64,000 nucleotides of DNA from the NCBI GenBank assembly GCA_035638075.1, contig DASRAU010000014.1, positions 1 through 64,000 of the forward strand, written 5' to 3'. Positions 1 through 7,840 of the stretch are shown in pieces (positions within the stretch are counted from its first letter, which is position 1; each line of letters starts with the position of its first letter). The DNA is from DASRAU01 sp035638075. GTDB taxonomy: Bacteria > Acidobacteriota > Polarisedimenticolia > Gp22-AA2. Both the position numbers and the translations under genes were made by a program. Below the pieces are notes generated by a model. That model had not been told where the DNA came from. It saw only the letters and a list, made by a program, of their open reading frames with translations, and made no database searches.

Positions 1-738
1 CTCGAGGACGATGGCGCGTCCGAGCGAAGGGTCACGCACGGCACGGTCATAGGCCTTGTGGCCGTCTCCGATGACGGTGATGGTGGTCCCCGGCAAAGTC
101 ACGTCCCGCAAGCGCTCGAAGACCCTCCGACTCGAGCCGACGTAACCGCCGTACCGCTGCCGTCGTGGCCGGAGGTCCAGGCGGTGGCGCTGCGCGGGGC
201 TGATGTGCCCGGTGCGGCCGTGCGGCGCCGGGTCGAGGTCATACACGAACCAGGACTTCGAGCCGACGAGAGTGCCGACGCCGAACGGGTAGTCCTGGGT
301 GAACTCGAAGGTTTCGAAATGGTCGAACACGAAAGCCTCTTGCACCAGGCCGGCGAGCTCGCCGCGCGCCAGCGCCATCAACAGGATGGCGTGCCGGCCG
401 AGGCGAGCCGCGTTGCGAGTGACGGTCGACGGCGCGCACCCGAGCGTCCTGGCGATCTGCCGGTGCGCCGAGCCGCCGACCAGTCCCGCCGCAATCAGGA
501 TGAGCAGCTCCGGCCGCTTGCTGTAATACGACAGGGCGTATGTCTGCCGTGAGAAGGTCGAGCCGCACCTGAGACAGCGGAACCTCGAGATGCGCCGGCG
601 GCGGCGGGTGCTGTAGTAGCCGTGCCGCTCGAAACGGAACCCCGGTGTCAGGCGGAGGTGCTCGGGACAACCTCTTCGGGGGCAGAAAGTGGGTTGAAAC
701 CCCGACAGGTGCTCAACCGGCGTCCCGGGCCAGTGCAT
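1..738 (-). CDS. DDE transposase with zinc-ribbon N-terminus, 3' end outside window
   Basis: The frame is open from an ATG at 738 to the left edge (246 codons, no stop), so the C-terminus is missing. A zinc ribbon is visible: C19 and C24 (CPRRGC) pair with C55 and C58 in RFRCLRCGSTFS, after an arginine run. A helix-turn-helix-like segment follows around residues 88-108 (GGSAHRQIARTLGCAPSTV). D139 in FVFDHFETF and D225 in VIGDGHKAYD are good candidates for the first two acidic residues of an RNase-H-fold DDE catalytic core, with the third lying off the window. The architecture recalls IS1/IS1595-type transposases, but I cannot assign a family. No terminal inverted repeat is evident in the 149 bases between this start and the asnB stop. 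It lies at the downstream end of the polysaccharide operon in the same orientation. Confidence 0.7.
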   Translation of the reverse strand, partial: MHWPGTPVEHLSGFQPTFCPRRGCPEHLRLTPGFRFERHGYYSTRRRRRISRFRCLRCGSTFSRQTYALSYYSKRPELLILIAAGLVGGSAHRQIARTLGCAPSTVTRNAARLGRHAILLMALARGELAGLVQEAFVFDHFETFEFTQDYPFGVGTLVGSKSWFVYDLDPAPHGRTGHISPAQRHRLDLRPRRQRYGGYVGSSRRVFERLRDVTLPGTTITVIGDGHKAYDRAVRDPSLGRAIVLE

Positions 739-887
739 GCGCGGCCCACAGACCAAGACTCATGCCGGCCGGAAGCGGGGATTCTCCGAGGAAAATATGC
801 CGCGCGCCTGAAAGCCACGGTCGCCGGCGGACGCATTGCGTTCACACCCTTCCGGCTACGTTCTCCACACTTTCGCGTTCACGTTGG

Positions 888-2858
888 TCAGGAGAGCGCG
901 GGTCCCGAGACGAGTCCCAGGCGGGGGATGGTGTCGACCCGTCGCGTCCTCTGCTGGCCCGGGCGGATCACCCGGTGCCAGTGGCACAGGACGTAGAGCG
1001 CCCACAGGATGCGGCCGTGGTCGGCGCGCCGCACCGTGTGCTCGGCCATCCAGCGCTCCACGGCGGGCGCGGCAATCCCTCCCGCCTCCTCCAGCGCCGG
1101 ACGGCTCACCACCTCGCGGAAATGCGCGGCCAGCGGGCCGGTCATCCAGTCGCCCACCGGCACCTCGAAGCCGCGCTTCGGCGCGTCGAGGATGCGGTCG
1201 GGGACGAGGCCGCGCAGCGAGCGGCGCAGCAGGCGCTTGCCGGACGAGGCCGAGAAGTGCTCGGACGCCGGGCGCGACAGCGCCAGCTCGACGAGCGCGG
1301 GATCGAGGAAGGGGGCCCGCACCTCGAGCGAGTGCCGCATGCTGGTGCGATCCACCTTGGCGAGCATGTCGTCCGGCAGCGGCAGGTCCACCTCGACCGC
1401 GAGCACGCCGTCGAGGCCGCGCCCGAAGCGCCGGTGGCGCTCCTCGACGAGGGAGCGGCCGAGATCGCGGTCGGCCACGCCCGGCCGCAGCGCGAGGCGC
1501 GCCTCGCTGGGGAGGATCGCCATCCAGGCGGCGTGCGTCACCGCGAGATCCGACCCCAGCCCCGCGAGCAGCTTGCGCGCCCGGTGCACCGTGCCGCCGA
1601 CGCCGCCGCCATGGCGCGCCGGCAGCGGCCGGAGGACCGCGGCGATCAGGGCGCGCGCCGCCGCCGGCAGCCTGGCCACGTGCCGCGACGCGGCGAGCGC
1701 CCGGTAGAGCCGGTAGCCGCCGAAGAGCTCGTCGCCGCCGTCTCCCGACAGCGCCACGGTCAGCCCGCTGCGCGCCACGCGGGCGATCGCCGAGCAGGGC
1801 AGGGCGCTCGAATCGGCGAAGGGCTCGCCGAAGGATGCGAGGGCCGTCGGGATCTCGTCCCGGAGCCGCGCCGCGTCGAGGACGACCTCCGTGTGGTGCG
1901 TCGCCAGCTCGCCCGCCAGGCGCCGCGCCTCCGGTCCCTCGTCGAACCAGCCGCAGCCGGGAAGGGCGATCGAATAGGTGCGCGGCGGCTCGGGCAGGAA
2001 GCGCGACATGAAGGTGACGACCGCCGACGAGTCGATCCCGCCCGACAGGTAGGCGCCGAGCGGCACGTCCGATTCGAGACGCGCTTTCACGGCCGCCGCG
2101 AGGGCGTCGCGCACCGCTTCGTCCGGCGGACCGGCGGGCTGCGCCTGCAGGCGCTCCTCGAGGCGGTAGTAGCGCCGCAGCCGCGAGCGGCCCTCGGTGT
2201 CGGCGCTGAGGTACGCCGCGTGCGGCAGCTTGCGCACGCCCCGGTAGATGGTCCAGGGCGCCGGGATCCAGCCGAACGTCAGGTACAGCTCCACCGCCTC
2301 GGGATCGATCTCCGTGTCCACGCCGCCGTGGGCCAGGAGCGAGTCGATCTCCGACGCGAACAGCAGCCGGCCGTCGCTCTCGGCGTAGAACAGCGGCTTC
2401 TCGCCGAAGCGGTCGCGCGCCAGGACGAGGCGGTGCTCGCGGTTGTCCCAGAAGGCGAGCGCGAACATGCCGTTGAAGCGGGAGAGCGCCTCCTCCGGCC
2501 CCCAGTGAAGGAGCGCGTGCAGCACCACCTCGGTGTCGGAGCGGGAGCGGAAGGTGCGCCCGGCGGAGAGCAGCTCGCGCCGCAGCGCCGCGGTGTTGTA
2601 GAGCTCGCCGTTGTAGACGAGACAGCCGGTGTCCTGCGCGTCGCGCATCGGCTGCGCCGCCGCCGAGGAGAGATCGATCACCTTGAGGCGCCGGTGGCCG
2701 AGCGCCGCGGCGGCGCGGCCGATCCCGACCCCCGCCCCGAGCAGGCGCACCGCTCCCTCGTCCGGCCCGCGATGGGAGAGCGCATCGGTCATGGCGCGCA
2801 CGGCGTCATGGCCGATCGGCTGTCCGTCGAGGCTCAAGGCGCCGGCGATGCCGCACAT
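888..2858 (-). CDS. asnB: Asparagine synthase (glutamine-hydrolysing), AsnB type
   Basis: A 656-residue class II glutamine amidotransferase fused to an ATP-dependent synthetase. The protein begins MCGIAG, so Cys2 is available as the glutaminase nucleophile once Met is removed. The ATP pyrophosphatase loop LSGGIDSS is at about residues 271-278. Known AsnB enzymes make asparagine from aspartate, glutamine and ATP. In polysaccharide clusters relatives may amidate sugar acids, and in lasso-peptide clusters relatives close a macrolactam. The start is the ATG at 2858, fixed by the need for Cys2. It overlaps the upstream glycosyltransferase by 25 bases and is the last gene of the long minus-strand operon. 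The intact glutaminase site argues for an ordinary amidotransferase rather than a lasso cyclase. Confidence 0.9.
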   Translation of the reverse strand: MCGIAGALSLDGQPIGHDAVRAMTDALSHRGPDEGAVRLLGAGVGIGRAAAALGHRRLKVIDLSSAAAQPMRDAQDTGCLVYNGELYNTAALRRELLSAGRTFRSRSDTEVVLHALLHWGPEEALSRFNGMFALAFWDNREHRLVLARDRFGEKPLFYAESDGRLLFASEIDSLLAHGGVDTEIDPEAVELYLTFGWIPAPWTIYRGVRKLPHAAYLSADTEGRSRLRRYYRLEERLQAQPAGPPDEAVRDALAAAVKARLESDVPLGAYLSGGIDSSAVVTFMSRFLPEPPRTYSIALPGCGWFDEGPEARRLAGELATHHTEVVLDAARLRDEIPTALASFGEPFADSSALPCSAIARVARSGLTVALSGDGGDELFGGYRLYRALAASRHVARLPAAARALIAAVLRPLPARHGGGVGGTVHRARKLLAGLGSDLAVTHAAWMAILPSEARLALRPGVADRDLGRSLVEERHRRFGRGLDGVLAVEVDLPLPDDMLAKVDRTSMRHSLEVRAPFLDPALVELALSRPASEHFSASSGKRLLRRSLRGLVPDRILDAPKRGFEVPVGDWMTGPLAAHFREVVSRPALEEAGGIAAPAVERWMAEHTVRRADHGRILWALYVLCHWHRVIRPGQQRTRRVDTIPRLGLVSGPALS

Positions 2859-4108
2859 CGCTCTGCCCTCCCTCCGACGACCGCCGCGGTGTCCGACCGC
2901 TCCGGCGGCGTTTCTTCGTCCGCGGGTTGCCGCCACAGCGCCCGCACCGCCGCAGCGGTGCGCTTCCAGGCGTGCTCGGCCGCGAAGCGGCGGCCGTACT
3001 CGCCCAGGCGCCGGCGCCGCTCCGGATCGTCGAGCAGCGCCGCGATCGTCTCCGCCAGGACCGCGGGATCCTCGGGCGGCAGCACGAGCCCGCTGCCACC
3101 GTCGCGCACCGCCTCGGGGATGCCCCCGGTGCGGCCGCCGATCACCGGCAGGCCATGGCTCGAGGCCTCGAGCAGCGCCAGGCCGAAGCCTTCGAGCCCG
3201 TCGTAGCGCCCGGTGCTGCGGCTCAGGAGGACGAAGATGGTCCCCAGGGCGTAGTGCGCTGCACGCTCGCGGTCGGGGACGCGGCCGGTGAAGACCACGG
3301 CATGGGCGACACCGGCGCGCGCGGCCCTGGCCGCGAGGGCCTCGCGGTGCGGCCCGTCCCCGACGACGAGATAGCGCAGGCCGGGATGCCGGCGCAGGAG
3401 CGCCGGGAGCGCCTCGATCACCATGTCGTGTCCCTTCGCCTCGACCAGCCGCGCCACGGTCAGGAGGACCGGCCCGTCTCCGAGGGCATGGCGCTGCCGC
3501 AGCGCGGCGACCTCGCTCGCGGAAGCCTCGGCCGGCACATCGACGCCCATCGGCAGGACGACGATGCGGCTCGCCGCGCCGGGGTAGTCGCGCGACAGGA
3601 TCCCGGCCGTGAACCGGCTGTTGACGATCACCGCGTCGGCCCCCGCCAGCACCCAGCGGATGAGCCGGGCCCAGACGGGCCGGTGGCGGAAGTCGAAGAC
3701 ATCCGCCCCGTGGACGAAGACGGCATAGGGAAGTCGGAAGACGGACGCGAGCAGCCGCATCGGCACGCCGAGCGACAGCACCTGGCCGCACAGGAGGTAC
3801 CGCATCGGTCGTCGCAGCAGCAGGCGCGTCAGATGCGCCCCGGCCAGGAGGCCTCGCGCCATGCGCCGAAAGGTCGCGCCGTGCGCCGGCACGCGCCCGC
3901 GCTCGACGCGGCAGCGCAGGCCCGCGTCGATCTCCCCGTCACCCGCGAGTCGCGGCGCCCAGACGACGATTTCGCCGGGCGGGAGGTGGCGCGCGATGCC
4001 GTGGTAGAGCGTCGCCTCGCCGCCGACGATCGGCGGGAAGTCGAAGGCCGCAAGGAGCGCGGCGCCCCCCCCACGGTTGTCGCGGCGGCGGGCCGCCGGG
4101 CCGCTCAT
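2834..4108 (-). CDS. Glycosyltransferase family 4 (GT-B fold)
   Basis: A 424-residue retaining-type glycosyltransferase. The N-terminal half opens with a Rossmann strand and a glycine-rich acceptor loop (LAAFDFPPIVGGEATLYHG). The C-terminal half has the group 1 donor-site signature: LLTVARLVEAKGHD, then EGFGLALLEASSHGLPVIGGRTGGIPE in sequence, where the EGFGLALLE pair of glutamates matches the EX7E motif. The ATG at 4108 overlaps the stop of the upstream WecA-type gene as ATGA, indicating translational coupling. It probably transfers a sugar from a nucleotide donor to the growing lipid-linked polysaccharide at the cytoplasmic face. Donor and acceptor cannot be told from sequence. Its 3' end runs 25 bases into asnB. 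Confidence 0.85.
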   Translation of the reverse strand: MSGPAARRRDNRGGGAALLAAFDFPPIVGGEATLYHGIARHLPPGEIVVWAPRLAGDGEIDAGLRCRVERGRVPAHGATFRRMARGLLAGAHLTRLLLRRPMRYLLCGQVLSLGVPMRLLASVFRLPYAVFVHGADVFDFRHRPVWARLIRWVLAGADAVIVNSRFTAGILSRDYPGAASRIVVLPMGVDVPAEASASEVAALRQRHALGDGPVLLTVARLVEAKGHDMVIEALPALLRRHPGLRYLVVGDGPHREALAARAARAGVAHAVVFTGRVPDRERAAHYALGTIFVLLSRSTGRYDGLEGFGLALLEASSHGLPVIGGRTGGIPEAVRDGGSGLVLPPEDPAVLAETIAALLDDPERRRRLGEYGRRFAAEHAWKRTAAAVRALWRQPADEETPPERSDTAAVVGGRAERCAASPAP

Positions 4109-5241
4109 CCGCGTTCCTCGCCGAGCGCGGCCGCGGGCGGGGACGGGGCGAGTGGAGCGTGCCGCCGCCGCGCCGCCCCGACGAGAATCTCGACCACGAG
4201 CAGCACCAGGGCCGCGTGCAGGATCAGGATGACGGCGAGACCGCTGCCGGCGTGCCTCAGTCCCAGCGCCGACAGGCCGACCCCGAGCGCCAGCGTCAGG
4301 ATGAGGGCGAGGGCGCGGCGCGATCCTCCCAGCACCTCGGCGAAGCGGTGGTGGATGTGATCGCGGCCGGTGTAGTCGATCCACTGCCGGAAGGTGCGCA
4401 CGCGCCCCGACGCGATGCGCGCGAGCGTCGTCTGCACCATGTCGTAGATGAGGACGCTGAAGATGAGGATCGGCGTGGCCAGGGCGGCCAGCGGATCCTT
4501 CTCGGCCCAGTCCTCCTTGATCGCCAGGGCCGCGAGCAGGAAGCCGACGCTGGCGCTGCCGGAATCGCCGAGGAAGATCGACGCCGGACGTCCCCCCGGG
4601 CGCAGGTTGTGGGGCAGGAAGCCGAGGAGCGCTCCCGCCAGGGCGGCGGCCGCCGGCACCAGCACCACCTGGCCTCCGGCCACGGCGGAGATGCCGAGCA
4701 GCACGGCGATGAGGGCGCCCAGCCCCGCGGCGAGCCCGTCGATCCCGTCGATGAAGTTGTAGGCGTTGGTGAGCCCGACGATCCACAGGAGGGTCAGGAC
4801 GGAGTCGAGCACCGCCCCCGCCGTGCCCGGCACCAGGTGCAGCCGCACCCCGGCCGCCATCACGAACAGGGCGCAGCCGACCTGGAGCGTCAGCCGCAGG
4901 CGCGCCGACAACCCGCGCGTGTCGTCGATGGCGCCGGCGGTCATCAGGGCCAGGGCGGCGAGCGCGATGGCGAGCAGCTCGCGATCGTCGAGCGCGCGGC
5001 GGCCGAGGACGAGGAGGAACGCGGCGACCACGGCGACCCCGCCGAGACGCGGCGTCGGGATGAGGTGCGGCTTGCGCGCCTCCGGGTGGTCGAGCGCCCC
5101 GGCGCCGATGGCCATGAGCCGCGCTCCCGGCGTCAGGCCGTAGGCGGCGAGAAAAGCGGCGGCGGCGATCTCCGCCGGGCCGGCGGCGGGAGGGCGGAGC
5201 AGGAACCAGACGGCCGCGGTCAGGAGCGCGACGACAGGCAC
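4105..5241 (-). CDS. Polyprenyl-phosphate sugar-1-phosphate transferase (WecA/TagO/MraY superfamily)
   Basis: A polytopic membrane protein of 378 residues with roughly ten hydrophobic segments. It shows the superfamily motifs: an acidic loop AGAIDDTRGL, the catalytic-region motif NAYNFIDGIDGLAAG, the phosphate-loop motif FLGDSGSASVGF, and a histidine loop GRDHIHHRF. Family members move a HexNAc-1-phosphate from UDP-sugar to undecaprenyl phosphate, starting lipid-linked glycan assembly at the inner membrane. I chose the GTG at 5241 because a GAGGTG Shine-Dalgarno-like stretch lies seven bases upstream, although the frame stays open further upstream. It overlaps the aminotransferase gene by 22 bases. 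This is the likely initiating enzyme for the polysaccharide made by this operon. Confidence 0.88.
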   Translation of the reverse strand: MPVVALLTAAVWFLLRPPAAGPAEIAAAAFLAAYGLTPGARLMAIGAGALDHPEARKPHLIPTPRLGGVAVVAAFLLVLGRRALDDRELLAIALAALALMTAGAIDDTRGLSARLRLTLQVGCALFVMAAGVRLHLVPGTAGAVLDSVLTLLWIVGLTNAYNFIDGIDGLAAGLGALIAVLLGISAVAGGQVVLVPAAAALAGALLGFLPHNLRPGGRPASIFLGDSGSASVGFLLAALAIKEDWAEKDPLAALATPILIFSVLIYDMVQTTLARIASGRVRTFRQWIDYTGRDHIHHRFAEVLGGSRRALALILTLALGVGLSALGLRHAGSGLAVILILHAALVLLVVEILVGAARRRHAPLAPSPPAAALGEERG

Positions 5242-6353
5242 GCCGTCACCTCGCCGATCACGCGATCCACCTCCGCGCTGCTGAAGGCCGCCGAGAGCGG
5301 CAGCGAGATCCAGCGGCCCTGCGCCTCGTCGGCCCCGGGACACGGAGCGCTGCCGCCGACCAGCTTGTGCAGCGGGCGGTGCACGGGGAAGCGGGCCTGG
5401 ATCCCGGCCCTGCGAAGGCGATCGATCACCTCGCCGGCGCGCCCCCGCAGGCCGAGAAGAGAGCGGTAGAAGACCGGCTGGGCCGTCGGGTGCAGCCGCG
5501 GCCGCGAGCCCAGCCCCTCGAAGGCCGCGTCGTAGCGCTCGACGATGGCGCGGCGTCGCGTCACCACGACGGCGAGCCGGCCGATCTGCACGGCCGCCAC
5601 CGCGGCGTGGAGATCCCCCATCAGGCCGTTGAGGCGCAACGCGGCATCGTCCTTCTCGTCGTGGCCGGCGAGGTCGCGCGCCGTGCGGACAATCGACGGA
5701 TCGCCGCTGGCGAGCCCGCCTCCCGGACCACCACAGGTCAAGAGCTTCGTGGGGCCGAAGGAGAAGACCGAGGCGTCTCCGGCGCCGCCGACGGGCCGTC
5801 CGTTCAGCCGGGCGCCGGGGGACTGGGCACAGTCCTCGACGACGGCCCGCCCCGCGGCGCGGTAAGGCTCGACGGCGATGGGAAGCCCGAACGGGTGCAC
5901 GAGGACGACGGCGCGCGCCGCGGCGGCAGCGCCGCGTCGCAGACCATCGGGATCGAGCGCGAGCGTGTCGGGATCGACGTCGCAGACGACGGGACGGCCT
6001 CCCGCGCCCGCCACGGCGTGCAGCAGCGCGGCACAGGACCAGGAGGGAACGACGACCCCGGCTCCGTCACGCACCCCGAGGGCGCGGAGCGCCAGCGTCA
6101 GCGCGGTCGTGCCCGAGTTGAGCGCCACGGCGTCGGCCGCACCGGCGAGACGGCTCAGGAGTCCCTCGAACCGCGCCGCCTCCGCGCCCGGAGCGAGGCG
6201 GGCCGATCGGAGGACGCGCAGGGCCGCCTCCTCTTCGTCCACGCCGAGGAACGGGCGGGCATGTGGCACCACGAGCGCGGGCCGGGCCGGGGCCGGCTCG
6301 ACGGCGGGGACGGCCCGCGCGGCGCCGACGGGACCCCCGGCGGCGGTCTTCAC
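5220..6353 (-). CDS. DegT/DnrJ/EryC1/StrS-type sugar aminotransferase
   Basis: A 377-residue PLP enzyme. Family landmarks include the substrate/cofactor segment LNSGTTALTLALRALGV, the aspartate region VVEDCAQSPGA that contacts the pyridine nitrogen, and FSFGPTKLLTCGGPGG, whose lysine is the expected Schiff-base residue. These enzymes transaminate keto-sugar nucleotides to amino-sugars for surface polysaccharides. About 30 residues rich in Ala, Pro and Arg precede the fold, so the true start may be further in. The upstream PIG-L gene stop overlaps this ATG (ATGA at 6350-6353). Together with PIG-L and WbqC it suggests that an amino-sugar is built or remodelled in this cluster. Confidence 0.85.
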   Translation of the reverse strand: MKTAAGGPVGAARAVPAVEPAPARPALVVPHARPFLGVDEEEAALRVLRSARLAPGAEAARFEGLLSRLAGAADAVALNSGTTALTLALRALGVRDGAGVVVPSWSCAALLHAVAGAGGRPVVCDVDPDTLALDPDGLRRGAAAAARAVVLVHPFGLPIAVEPYRAAGRAVVEDCAQSPGARLNGRPVGGAGDASVFSFGPTKLLTCGGPGGGLASGDPSIVRTARDLAGHDEKDDAALRLNGLMGDLHAAVAAVQIGRLAVVVTRRRAIVERYDAAFEGLGSRPRLHPTAQPVFYRSLLGLRGRAGEVIDRLRRAGIQARFPVHRPLHKLVGGSAPCPGADEAQGRWISLPLSAAFSSAEVDRVIGEVTACLSSRS

Positions 6354-7012
6354 GCCGCGTCCTCCTCCGGCTCCGAGCGCGTCTCCGGGTGGCCGCCGCC
6401 CACGTTGATGAAGAGGCGCAGCGGCGAGAACCCTTCGGCCCAGCGGACGCGCCCCTGCACGCCGCGGAAGTGCGCCGACGCCTGGGCGATCTCGCTGATG
6501 GGCGTTCCCTCGATGCGGGTCTTGCCGATCTGGCTCTGGTGGCGGTGCAGCGCTTCGATCTTGCGATCCATCTCGCCGCCGATGTCGATGAAGACGGTCG
6601 GCGTGAAGTTCACCGTCGTCGGCCCTTCGTAGAACAGCACGTTGCGCGCCCAGCGCGTGGCGGAAATGGCCGCGCGCGCCACCAGGCGGTGATCCTGGTG
6701 CGTGTCCTCCGGGTAGTTGACGAAGATGAAGTCGGGGCGGGACTTCTTGAGAATGGTCTCCATGCGGTCGATGAGGTGCCGCACCGAAGGGAGGAGCGTG
6801 TCGCGGTAGCCGCCCCAGTGGACGTGCTTCGCGCCGAGCACCTGCGCCGCATCCTTCTGCTCGCGCCGGCGCACCTTGGGGGAGCCGCCGCGCGCCCCGT
6901 CGGTCATGACCAGGAGCTCGATGTGCGCGTTCTTGCGGCCGTACTTGATGAGCGTCCCGCCGCAGCCGAACTCGATGTCGTCGGGGTGCGCCCCGATCGC
7001 CAGGATGTTCAT
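6350..7012 (-). CDS. PIG-L/LmbE-family deacetylase
   Basis: A 220-residue zinc-dependent N-deacetylase of the PIG-L family. The N-terminus carries the AHPDDIEFGCGG motif (the H, P, D and D metal/catalytic set), and HQDHRLV supplies the second metal-binding histidine pair. Family members remove acetyl groups from GlcNAc-linked substrates. The ATG at 7012 directly precedes NILAIGAHPDD, the usual family start. It is coupled to the DegT gene by an ATGA overlap and lies 17 bases after the WbqC-like gene. Likely role: deacetylation of an N-acetylated sugar in the polysaccharide or its precursor. The exact substrate is unknown. Confidence 0.87.
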   Translation of the reverse strand: MNILAIGAHPDDIEFGCGGTLIKYGRKNAHIELLVMTDGARGGSPKVRRREQKDAAQVLGAKHVHWGGYRDTLLPSVRHLIDRMETILKKSRPDFIFVNYPEDTHQDHRLVARAAISATRWARNVLFYEGPTTVNFTPTVFIDIGGEMDRKIEALHRHQSQIGKTRIEGTPISEIAQASAHFRGVQGRVRWAEGFSPLRLFINVGGGHPETRSEPEEDAA

Positions 7013-7029
7013 GCGGCCTCCGACCGGAG

Positions 7030-7725
7030 TCACGCCGCCTCCCGGAGCGGTGCGGCGAAGCGCAGGATGGGGCCCGGGCCGCAGTGGACGAGATAGTCCA
7101 CCGCCGACAGGTTCGCCTCGAACCCGGGATGACACTGCGCGTACACGGGTCCGTGGAACTCCTGGAAGGTGACGGTGATGCCGGCGCGCCGCCAGGCCGC
7201 CAGGTCCATGTAGTCGCGGCCGCCGGCGCCGGCGAGGTATTCGTCGGCGCCGAAGCGGCGGCACAGCGCGATGAGGCGCGCGTCCGGCCCGTCCGGGATG
7301 CCGGCGAGCGACGACGCGAGGATGGTCTCGGTGCGCACCTCGAAGAGGTCGGCGAGAAGCCGGATGCCCTCGATGTTCAGCTCGGCGAGGCGCCGGAGCG
7401 GGCGCTGCAGCAGGCGCTCCAGGGCCGGCAGGACCGTTTCCCGGTGCGGCGCCCGGGCGTAGGCCTGGCGCAGCGTGGCGAGGTGCTTGCGGCGCCACGG
7501 CGCCGTTTCGTCGGCTTCGACCTCGTCGAAGCGGCAGGGATAGCGCGCGTGAACCGGGACGGTGAGCCACTGCCAGCCGGCGGAGGTGCGGATGCGATTA
7601 CGATTCTGCCATTCGTTTTTCTTGTACTGCACCGTGTCGAGCAGCACGAACCGGTCGGCGCGGGCCATCTTGTCGAAATAGCCGAGCCACGGCAGGTACT
7701 GGGGCTGGTGCGCCGCGAGAATCAA
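7030..7725 (-). CDS. WbqC-like family protein
   Basis: A 231-residue protein of the WbqC family, recognised by its N-terminal signature AAHQPQYLPWLGYFDKM and the KKNEWQNRNRIRT stretch that follows. Members occur in O-antigen and exopolysaccharide clusters and are suspected to act in amino-sugar modification, but the family reaction is poorly defined. I place the start at the TTG codon 7723-7725 because GGAGG sits five bases upstream and the protein then begins directly with the conserved strand. An ATG at 7761 would add 12 unconserved residues. It is followed by 17 bases and then PIG-L. The 115 bases upstream, to the next gene, are the largest gap in the operon. Confidence 0.8.
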   Translation of the reverse strand: MILAAHQPQYLPWLGYFDKMARADRFVLLDTVQYKKNEWQNRNRIRTSAGWQWLTVPVHARYPCRFDEVEADETAPWRRKHLATLRQAYARAPHRETVLPALERLLQRPLRRLAELNIEGIRLLADLFEVRTETILASSLAGIPDGPDARLIALCRRFGADEYLAGAGGRDYMDLAAWRRAGITVTFQEFHGPVYAQCHPGFEANLSAVDYLVHCGPGPILRFAAPLREAA

Positions 7726-7840
7726 GCATCCCTCCGCACGGACATTTCCACCTCGCAACATAGGGATCGGATCAGGCCCTCGCAACGTTGAAATCGAGCC
7801 GTCTCAAGACCAGAGGACCCCTTCGTGCCGCGAGCTCCGT

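Noticed and set aside
239..670. A 143-codon minus-strand frame at the left edge
   Set aside because: The overlapping minus-strand frame from 738 encodes the zinc-ribbon transposase, with conserved cysteines and the DGHKAYD motif. The 143-codon frame is its shadow.
645..3206. An 853-codon open frame on the plus strand opposite asnB and a glycosyltransferase
   Set aside because: Its translation is Arg/Ala/Pro/Gly-rich without domains, and the minus strand encodes clear enzymes. Such antisense frames are expected at this GC content and recur opposite most genes here.
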